DNA of 29,830 nucleotides from Hypsibius dujardini (lineage: Eukaryota > Tardigrada > Eutardigrada > Parachela > Hypsibiidae), in the NCBI GenBank assembly GCA_001579985.1, contig LRSR01000297.1:1-29830 (forward strand), read 5' to 3'. Under the pieces are notes generated by a model. That model saw only the letters and a program-made list of their open reading frames with translations. It made no database searches and was not told where the DNA came from. Shown piece after piece: positions 10,871-22,000 of this stretch (position 1 is the stretch's first letter; each line of letters begins with the position of its first letter). Both the position numbers and the translations under genes were made by a program.

Positions 10871-12925
10871 TGGTGGGACCAGTGGAACCGTTTATTTTGC
10901 CCATGTTGACCCTGATGCCGGGCTCAACTTTCAAAATTGGCTTTACTGGGAACGCCGGGCAATTTTGCCCGAACCATAAATTCCGAAAGGACTTGACCTT
11001 CAATTTCAATTTAGAATCCTTATTTTTTAAGCAAAATACGGTTTTTCAGTTGGATTCCAGAGTTTGATGTTTGAAACAACAAAATTAGTAATTGCTTGTC
11101 ATGCCGATTTGGAGCGGGAAAGGTTTTTTGGTTGCTGTTGATTGACTTTCTAGCCATTCCTAAACGTTTTGGAGGACCTCTTACTTCTGATTTTTGCAAG
11201 GAATTCAGTTTTATCTATAAGTGTGTGCCACGCAACATGAATTGTTCTGTTTACTCTGCTTGAGGGTTATGTTGTTGAATAACTTACGAGGAATAAAAAT
11301 GAATTCCATTGAGTAAAACCTTGTACCTTTTGTTTTAGTACTTGATTGGTTGATTTTGATTTATATAACTTGATCCACTAGATGCGTTGATTGATGGATT
11401 GCTGTAATACTCGGAGTTGTTCTATTTTCATTGTTTTCAAAGTACGAGCGCACATTTCGCTCGGAAAAGCGCAGACTGTATGTAAGGCAGAATTAAGGAT
11501 TTTAAAAAGGAAAATACACTTTCAAAAACGTGGTAGAATGAACGTCACCCCTTGTACAGACAGACCTGCGCGTTTTGCCTGCTGTTTTTTTGCGTGGCGC
11601 AGGACGAGTGACGTAGGGCACGAAAATTCGTCGTCCTACGTCCCGCGTCCTACGCACAGCATCACATTTTGACTGTTTTGCCATCTCTCAATTATTTCCG
11701 GCATGCGGCCGGGTCTGTGCATGCCTTTTACAATGGGTCACTTACCGTAGTGGCGACGATGCACAAATATCACAGACAGAATGGTCCAATAAGCTTGCCC
11801 GCTTATCTTTACAGATTGCTTGAGCGGTGTGAAAGTCCGCGGGGCCCCGAAAATCGAATGGCATAATGACGGTGTTTGCTCCACATCTTTAATCACACAC
11901 GTGCGAATTTACGCCAGCTATTGTTTCACGCGCTTAACGTACAGTAAATTTTCTGTTTTTTTTTTTATGACTCAAGGCCGAGCTTCTGCAGAACGGGGAG
12001 TGCTTTATGAAAACTTGTCGATTATATTTCTTTCGGCACCACCTTATATTATATCGTATATTAATGATAACACAATAATATACGAGAATATGCAATCGTT
12101 ACTTTTTTGTGGAAAAATTTGCATATGACGACTGGCTTATAAACACACCTCTGACATAGTAGCTAACTCCGGCAGTAATGGAGATTAGACACAGACACAG
12201 ACACAGACAACAGCATAACACGAGACAAGCGCGATATTCTAGTGATAAACCTCCAAAAAGCTGAAGGTTCCAGCCAGCACATGTCGGAGGCATTGGTACA
12301 CAGTGCCAGGTTGCGCTCTGACCAATTCTTCACATACTGTATTTGTGCGCTTGTTTAATCGGAAATATGCAACGAACAGTTTGCCGAGGTTTATACAGCC
12401 AAGTCAGGCATGCAGCGTTCGTAGCTGGCGGAGAGCGATGGGACGGTGGATAGGGTTCACCAGTGACCTTATCAGATACCAGAGAAAGACAACGAAGGGA
12501 CTTTCTGCAGCAGGCAAAAGGCTTTCAGCCGCCGCGATGTTTCTGCCGTGCATGTGAAGATTCACCCTCTCCCTAGCCCGTCCCACATTATAGGTGGGGT
12601 GGACCTATTTACGGGTTTGCTTGATCAGAAAGCTACACCTGTTCTTGAGCCTTCCGATGGCTCCGCTTGCCGCGTCGTCGCAGTGGCCCCACGCGCTTCA
12701 CGCTACCTGTTGGAGCTGGGTATATGGATGACTCGTCTTAGAGTGTGCTACGTCGACCGACGGAGGTGGTGCGAGAAGGCTTCACGTTGATTAGGGCTTG
12801 AACAGAACTTCACCTTGAGCAGAGGCTTGCATTTCTAAAATTCGGCATTTCTTCAACGGGTTAAAATCGACACTTTCCCGATTTGGTTGGGGACAGTTCT
12901 TTCCCTTCCTTCCCCAGCAAACGGC
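10871..12925. other. Intergenic stretch upstream of M13-A
   Basis: No gene recognised. An imperfect palindrome built on ACGTAGG/CCTACGT lies at about 11597-11655, and a CAGACA run at 12187-12208. A possible 5'-UTR splice acceptor TTCCTTCCCCAG ends at 12917, just before the M13-A start codon. Confidence 0.5.
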
Positions 12926-13053
12926 ATGGGATCCAAGGGCAAATACACTCGTCTTTCCCTTACCGACACGACCGGAACTGAAGGACAGAGCGGTGCGGAT
13001 TCAGGAGACGACCACGGCTCTGTTCAATTAGAGATTGGGAACCCGGTTCAAAG
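12926..13053 (+). CDS. M13-A exon: start and cytoplasmic tail
   Basis: ATG at 12926 in a good context (CGGCATGG) starts MGSKGKYTRLSLTDTTG, a hydrophilic Gly/Ser/Asp-rich tail with no signal peptide, as expected for a type II membrane protein. MGSK at the N-terminus also fits an N-myristoylation pattern (inference). The donor AG|GTTAGT is phase 2, the same phase as in M13-B exon 1. Confidence 0.7.
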
Positions 13054-16000
13054 GTTAGTAGACAACGTGAAACCTCCCCACCGAAGGTCGCGGAATTAGA
13101 AAGATTTTCAAGCTCTCCTAGCTAGCTTCGAAATAAATACGAACTATTTTTAATATTAACTCAATTTAGTGTTGAACGTTGAAATATATTTCTCGGGTGC
13201 GAGCACAAAATTTTTCTATGACATTTTTAGATTTGGCAAAACCCTGGTAGACTCTCTTTTCCTGATCTTGGTTGCAAAAAGGTCGATTTTCAAAAGAAGT
13301 TAAACTTGGGAATTTCAAAATTCAATTTGGAATCAATAATCATTAGAATGTTTATTTATAAGGGGCGGTGCAGCGTCACTCGAAAATTTCCAGTATTTTC
13401 AAAGTTGGAAATCAACCAGTCAAAAGATCTTTTGACAGCACACAAGGAAATAATTTTTTTGACATGAATCAGTAAACTGGGTTTGCATTGAAACTTTATT
13501 TTTGAGTCATTTCGAATTACGCACTTGATGAATTTTCCAAGGTATGAATTTTCATTCTAGAAATAGTTGATATCGGGTGTGTACAATTTCATTATTTTAT
13601 GTCTCCGTTCGTTTCCCGTGCTGTCATTCACCCCACTCCACATGTAGCTTATTCTCATATATATGAGGGTTGTTTACTTTGTTTTTCAGGTCCCGTTTCA
13701 CTCTAGGACGGCTCGCCTTCTCTAAGGCCGTCGGTCTTCCTTGGGGTCCAAAGGCGTGGGCTGCCGCCGCCACAGGAACGTTCCTGGTTCTCTTTACAAT
13801 CCTGTTCGCAAACTATGAATTGTCACCGAGCGCGGGCACAGCTAACATTTGCCGCCCTGAAACAAATTAGTAGGTTTTCATAGATTAGTATCGCGAGTTT
13901 CATATAAACCAGAAATATTCTTTTAGTTTTGAGTTTCATCAAATTCCGATATAAATAATGTTTAGAACTAGGCCTTGACACTGTGATTTACTTGGCAGGT
14001 AAGTACGAAGGGCAAACTCACAGTAATTACACTCCATTTTTTGTGGAAAGTCTTTATCAACTATTTGAACCAACTAGATCCTGATTCCATTAGCTCAACC
14101 TTAGATGAGTTACGGAAAAAATGGATTCAAATAAAACTATTTCGCAAAAACTAAGAACTTCGATAAAATTAAGTTTTTGGTTGATGAAGAAAAGTTCGCC
14201 ACATGGCTTATCCCTGAAACAGATGAGCGAGAAAGAATGGCAAAGGAAGTGTCTACGGCATGGAACGGTTCAGAGGTTATTCTCTATGGGAGCGCTCCTC
14301 CTGCAGATTGAATAGACCCAGAAATCTTTTCCGAACCGCCACTACGTAACCCGATTGCAGAATAACATGTACAACTTTTTCAATTTCGATAAGAAAACCC
14401 TACGCTCTCCTCCTGACGCAGTACGTGAACTTGTTTTGCCCTTAAGTGCCCGAGGGGGCGCCAATTGTTGGTGCTTTTTCACCTGAACTGAAACAGAGAT
14501 CCCAGCCGAAAGTTTTTCTGTCATTGTAGGGGCCAACCATGACCTGACCATCGATGGGTACGACTGAAAAGTTGCTTTCAAGACAGACCTCACAGTCTGC
14601 TGTTACGGGCGTATTTTGTTACTCTCTTCCAGATCGGTCGATCCCTGCAAGGATTTTTCACAGTTCGCTTGTGGCCTCTTTAATAAAACCACGACGATAC
14701 CGGACAACTACGCGGCCTTCACCGGGATGGACTCTTTCCAAGTCAAATACCGACGATCCCTTGCCGGTAAGATAGTGTTGTTTAAATATATTTAAACAAT
14801 ATTTTAAAAGGGCTCACAAAGCAGATTTTGATTTTGAATATAACACATTTTTATTTTATGTAGTCACAGAAGTAGAAATCAAAACTGGAAAGCCCATTGT
14901 TATAACATATAGGTATAACATAGGATTATTACTACCAGGTGATTAATACCTGTTTACATTAGACCACAACATTTTGATTGTTGGTGGACCTTGCCAATAT
15001 GTCGGTGGGCAACTTTCATGGCAGGAACAGTTTAAAATGAAAATGGAAACAAAATAATGAAAAATTCAGCAAGCTACATTAAATTATTTTTAAAGATAAA
15101 TTAAAACATGTTAATTCACTCAATAATTAATTCAATAATTAAGTAATTTAAAATTAATTAAGTATAGTCTGTTTTAGAGTGTTTTGTAATTCGAATCGCT
15201 GTGTCGCAGACTGTTTAGGTAGCAAGACCGAGGAGGATGTCGTGCCGAATGCGCGGTCCAAAGCGAAAACCTACTACCAAGCGTGCATTCAAACAAACGG
15301 TTAGTTTATGCTTATGTCTGTAAGTTGTTGCCTGCGAGGAGACAACTTTGAGAAAGTTTCTTTTGCCTGGATAATATCAGCACGACAAGATCCCGCGTTG
15401 GAACTTCTTACCCACATTAAAGAAGTTATCCCTGCACTGCCGAACGACTCAACCTTCTTCACAAACCCTTCTGCGTACCCTTCGGGTGGCGACGTTGTGG
15501 CTGCTGTTCGCAATGGTCTACAGTTCGGATACTCATCAGGCTTCTTTTCAATGTCCATTTTGGATTCTAAGAAGATCATCCGATTTGGGGCTCCGACTTT
15601 CCAACTGACAGTCGAGCAGTACCATGGGAAAGAGCATGATGTGTATGTTCGCTACCTGTCGGAGGTGTTTTACTCCTTTGCGGACAGAGTTTACCCCGGA
15701 TCGATGGACCGTCAGCAATCGGTCGCTTTGGCAAGAGACATTATCACCTTCGAACAGGAACTGGTATGTCTCTGTCGCATTGCAAGCATCCAGTCTTGAC
15801 GAGCGATGTTTATGCAATATCAGCTTCAGATTGTATTATGTTTCGTGATGTATTCCTTTCTTTCTTCATGACCCTAGTGTAGAAGGGTAAATGTATAACT
15901 CTAAGCAGTTTTTACGAGCGTACCTTAAGCATGGCAGGGATTGCAAAATGTAACATAAGTTTGAATATATATTATAATATAATTTAAAGTAATGGGCGCT

Positions 16001-19000
16001 ACTGACTTTGTTGAGTACCCTATGACTGATTGATTAATTTATGTTTCAGCATGTTGCCGGTGCAAAATAATTACAAGCCGCATCAGTGGGCAGCATTATA
16101 ACTGATTCCTAATGATTACAAAATTATAATTACGCTCTTGCAAGTCCTAACTCCGAAGTTTCAATTGCATTTGACTTAATGCCACATAGTCTAGAGCCCT
16201 GTTGTTTGTGTGGCAGAAAGGAAAATTGTGTGGACGCTGAGTGCGCTAGTGTACGAGGCATATTTTTAAAATATTTTTAATATGGACATAACGTCAAATT
16301 CAAAACACAATTGACAAATCCATTGGCAGAGTTCGAACAAAACACTTTTTCGATGAGAGAAGTGTTCCGTATTCTCCGCAGTAAATTCAAGTTTAAATAA
16401 TGGATTTTGTAGATCCTACTCTGGGACAATGGGAAAGCTGTATTCACCGAAACAGGCAGCCTCGTGTTGACACTGGCCGAGTTTACCGCTCGCTACACGG
16501 TTCAGTTTGGCCTGACGGTGACCTCCTTGATTGACATGCTCCAGGGAGTGTGGAATGTTACGCGTCTAGAGCTGCTCGACAGTTCGAGCGGCGAGTCCGC
16601 AACACTAGAGCTGGCGAACCTTCGCCGGGGACCTGCTGCCTTGACTGAGTTCACACTTGTCGAGGTGTCAGATCCCGTTTATTACGCCGCATTGATGGAG
16701 AAAATTGCACCGTTATTCTCGGCCGACAACGCCACCGCTGCTCGCACTCTGCGGTAAGAACGTATGACCAAATGGATATTATCTGCTTATTTGCTTATTT
16801 GGGTATTATGCTTATATGCTTATGCTTATATCAAAATTATACTGTATTTCCTCGATAGATAGCGATAGCGCACGAGCTGTGTGACGTTAAATTGGTCCCT
16901 TCCCATGCTCGTTAACGTGTGCCCTGCCTTTACCTCGCATGCCAGGGGGCAATCATTAGGTCACGTGACCCGTGCGCTATCGATATCTATTGAGGAAATA
17001 CAGTATTATTTGCTTAGCACATTAATCTCCAATTTGTAATGTTGATTTTTTTTAAACCAATCCTTACGATTTTTCTTTCAATACTGCAGTGGAGTGACTT
17101 TTTCGAAAGGGCGTACTAAACAGTTATTAAGATTTCAACTAGTTTTTCAATAAAACAATGGTTATAACGACATTGCGTTAAAAACGCGGTCTTACTTACT
17201 TACTTCACCAGGGTATCTCGACCGACCGACCGACCGACCCCCCCCCCATTCTAGATGATCTGATTTCCAATGATTATATGCAATTTACGATCTTGTTAAG
17301 AAGACTTTGCGCAATTTTTATTACTTACGCATGCAAGACGTTCAAAACTTTCACAATTGTGAAAATAATTTTTGTGACTATTTTTAGGTGATTTGGGTTG
17401 TTGGGAAAAAGAAGCTTAAACTTTTACTAAAAAAAACTAGAAATTGCACCAGTTAAGATCACAAAACTTGCGTGGGGCTTCAAGTTTAAGCTAATAAAGC
17501 TGTTATTGAAGCATGCAATTTCACTCGGGCAATCCAGAGCACAACAGAAAGCTTCTTGTTTCTAAATTCGTAATATTTCTATCATTTTGCATACGAAATT
17601 GTGTTCGGGTTAATCGGATCTTTAAGTCTGATTCCAAATTTTCCAGTAAAGGGCTTATACAGTATCAGGGAAAAGTTTGCAGATAACCCCCGCCCTTTAT
17701 TGTACTTTCTGTATTTAATTTTAATGCTGTATTATTTACTGTATCCACTTTAAATTCTATGCCTTGCACTTGCTGTATTTTTACATTAAATGCTTTACTT
17801 TTAATTCACTGCGTTTACATTAAGTACTGTAAAGAATTATGTTTTCAGCCTTTTCGGGAATTACATCATGAAAAACATTTTAATGGAGTATATGGATTAT
17901 CTCCCCGGAAGGTTTCCTGAAATCCAGCAAGCTTTTAGGGCTGCTCTTGATCCACTTACGGTGAACAGGAAACAGAAGAGACCGCTGTGGGATAACTGTT
18001 TGAGCAGGTACAGAAGATCCATTGTCTGATCCTTATATAAATTCGTAAATATTTGCTTGCAGAACTTCGACAATCTTTCCCGAAACAGTTGATATGATGT
18101 TTGTCGACGATGTCTTGGGCAAACAAGGACTGGATAAGGTAAGACACCTTTCATCATGGGTACTGGATGCTTAAAAGGTACGGTAAGGATTCGGTCCGTG
18201 ATGCTTTATTGGATAACTTTATTTGCAGGCCAAGATAGTAGGGGCGAACGTTGAACAATCGTTCCTCAACCTATTGACCGCAAGTCGACCTGCAACACTT
18301 GTCATCCGCCTTGCGCTATTATAATTGATATTCTCATTACTTTCTAGGAAACCGAATGGATGGATGAAGAAACAAAGAATGTTTCCAAAGCAAAATTGAA
18401 GAGTGTCCGACAAATCGTGGGACATGATAATCGATTGCACAAGGACAACGCAAGTTTGGTTGAAGCCAAATTTGAGATGGTAAGTTACTGTAGACAGCTC
18501 ATTCGTGTTGAAAGCCTTGGTGAAACTGCGCGAGAAACATGTCTCTTTCAACTAAGGCTTTCTGATTTGCGAAATGAATTGATCTCAGTGAGGGAGCGGT
18601 CCAAACAACGATAATCAGCGAGGAAAGGGAAGACCAAAGTAGTCTGATTAACAAATTTAGTTATGGTTTTTTATATCATTATAAAAATGCTAGCATGAGC
18701 AATAAGAAATGTAATTCTGAGGAATAATTTTCTGTCAAACAAACTTTAAATTTTAGTTTGACTTAAAACTTTGTTGTCCCATTTGTTTCATCGGGTTCCT
18801 TGCGTCCCATTTCTCCCATTTTCTCGTGTTTCGTATTAGGATATCGGGATAGAACTGGTTTGAAAATGGGTAAAAAATGGGAAATGTTTTGGTAAATGGG
18901 ATGAAAACCAGGTGGGAGCCAAAATTTCAAAATGGGACGACTCTAACATAAAATGAACAGTTTTTATTGCTACACCTGTAAATTAAATCAAAATTGGTTT

Positions 19001-22000
19001 ACCTATTTTATTTTTTATTCAAATTTCATTTATCATAAAAACCAAAACATATATCTTGGAACTCCGTTCCTCAACTTGTACTTGTACTTGTTTTGCGTTT
19101 ATTAGAAAGAAAACAACTAGCACGGCTCCAGTTTTCTGATATTTTTTTAGTGTGCCCGTAGTTCTAACACATCTAATAACAGCAATGACCGACCTAAAAA
19201 TTTCCCATTTTTTATTAAACTACAAATTTGTCAACCTACATAGGTTGACAAACATATAAATTAAATAAATATGTATTATAGCTCTAAATGTATTTAAATT
19301 GTCAAAAAATTTTGTTTCACTTGCCCGATAACTATTGTTTTCTGTCTTATGCTTGTATTTGCTTGCAGCTCAAACTGACAGACTCACAGCTGGTCAATGC
19401 CATCCAGATAAATAGCTGGAAACTCCGTCAAAATATTCCCCCGACCCGAAATTCCATGTCTGAGGAATCGCGCAGCTACTCCTACAACGCTTATTTTATC
19501 GAGGATACTATCGGTTTGTGTGTCAGTGCCTCATCAACGAATAAGCGCCCCAATAATTACAATTTATAATGCCCGTTGCAGTTATTCCTGCGGGGCTAGC
19601 ATCGCCGCCGATGGTTGGTCCAAATTATCCCCCTTCATACATCTATGGCGGATTGGGATTCATCACAGCGCACGAGTTCTCGCATCTGTTCACATCGCCT
19701 GGTACGTATTGCAAATATTAACATTACTTATTTCAAAACGTATACAGTAACGTCTCCGGGACGTCAATATTCCGACGGTCCTGTAAGACTGTTAATAAAT
19801 ATTTAACGAAGCACAACTTACCTTCAGGAAACAATTTCTTGCTTTTTTTTCTTTCTAAAGCACAAAAATTTGGGTTGTTAGGAATCATTTGATTTGTCCG
19901 ATTGCTAGCTTGCCCCATATCAATTTTGCCAAGTGCGGTTTTATTTTGAAAATACAATGAGATTTTAGAAAAATGCGAAATAAATTTTGGAACACGCGGT
20001 ATAAAGTTTGGAAAACGCTATTAAATTAGAACTCTATGCGGATTACATTTTTAGAAATGCGATAAAAAATTTTGAAGAGTGCGGAAAAAAGTCTGAAAAA
20101 CGCAATTTCAATACAGCAGGCGTTTCAGAAACGATGATTACTCAACATTAAAATAAAACATTTAACTGTTTTTATTACAGGCTCAAATATAGTAATTGTA
20201 AACAATTACCGTAAGTAACATTAGTTTCATTGAAAACCGTTTGACAGGACGGCGCGACCAATAAGCAGCATCTGCTCCGGAACTACTTGTATTTGCTGCT
20301 GGTAATTAGATCAGCTTTTTTATTTCCAGATGGCCGAAATTCATGGAGTTACCTCGCCCAAGAACGCTATCGCCAAAATATTGAGGACCTTGTTCTGCAA
20401 TACAACGGTTTTAGTATGATGGGCGTCCCGTTAAACGGCACGCAGTCTGCTGAAGAAAATGCAGCTGATAACAGTGGGATAATTGTCGCTTACGGCGTGA
20501 GTCAACCTAAATAAATATGATATTATTATTCACGTACAATGCAATATTTCTTCTTTTCAATAATTAACGAAGAAGGCGGATGGAAATAATCAGTAATTTG
20601 GAGGGTTGGTTAACAAGTGCAGTCGATGGAGATTTTTTTGGCGACTAGAAATTTTAATATGACGATATTAAGCGAAGGGGGTCCAATGTTTGGATTCACA
20701 CGTACAAAATCGGAGGATAGGAAATACAATCGGAGATTCCAATTTTCGTCTGAAAATTGCGAAGAAGAAACCAACTTGAAGACCCCTTCGCGACTTTCAT
20801 TAATGGCCAAAGGGAATCACCCTTTTCTACTTTTTTTAGGCATACAAATTGTGGGAGAGAACGCTGTCGGAAGCCGAACGAGAGGCCATGGAGAAGTTAA
20901 CTTTGTGGTACACGGGATATACTCCAGGTAACAGCTGAATATAATTGGGAAAACTGAGCTCTAACGACCGCAACACGAGATCCGCCAGAATACGGATAAT
21001 ATAACATGCACTTTGGTGCTACTCTCGCTAATCCCATAAGAAAGCAAAATAACTGTCAAAATCGGATTGACTTCTGCAGAGCTTAGCCTTTTTCCGGTCC
21101 GCTCTGGCAGATCCACTGAGCAAGGTTGTTATTTGGATTCCCAAAAGTCTCCATGTTGTTACTATTTGGCTAATTCTGCCATACCGTACCGAGTACACAG
21201 ACATCTATCAACCTTCAAAAGAATTGCCAATTTTGGTCAACTCGAGCAATTTCTTGTAGAAATAGCAAACTAATGAAAAAAACTAAAAATAAAAACATAA
21301 ATTACAGTCACTAATTTTTTAGTTTCAATATGTTTAGCTTCTGAAAACAATTAAATTAAACGTTATTAACTCTAAGAATTTAGTTGAAAGAAACTAGAAA
21401 GCAGTTAATCAGTCAGTTAACATGACTAAAAGTGGACCAAGAGCCTTATTCCCTGAAAGAGATTACCTGATAAACTGAATATCAGTCGCTAGGTTTTCGT
21501 TGTCTAAAGAACTATCTAACTGTCGGTTCTGCCTTCCTTCATTTCTGGAATTTAATCGGTCAAGTATTAAGCAAAGTTAGCCTTGAGATTAAAGCGGAAT
21601 CTAAGCTCAATTTTTAAAAAAAGTTTAACAAAAATCAAACTAAAAACATCTCCGGGAATACATTCGAGGTCTCCTTTCGACATTTGCCGGTATTGATCAT
21701 TAACAACGAGTTATAAGCATTCAAGCCTGTCCTACAAGCAGGCACAATTTTTCTCACCTTGGACATTTCACCAATGAATGCATTATAATAATATCAGATT
21801 CTCTGTCCGACAGAGCAACTTTTCTGTATTGCATTTGCCCAGGTAAGTACTGAACAAAAATAATTCAGAACGGGTGCCAGGTAGAATGTTTCGATACATG
21901 CGTATTTAATTTTCAGCCTTTCTGCGGAGTCTACGATCGGAACACCATCTCCGAAGTTATTTCTACAGGTCTGATTTCTTAATTTAATACGTACTGTATG

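Noticed and set aside
10717-11067. Forward 116-residue frame
   Set aside because: It overlaps the tRNA-like region and has no recognisable domain; more likely chance reading through a repeat.
15764-16412. A counterpart of the M13-B linker exon in M13-A
   Set aside because: Candidate acceptor-donor pairs such as the one near 16216-16250 do not give an open phase-compatible exon.
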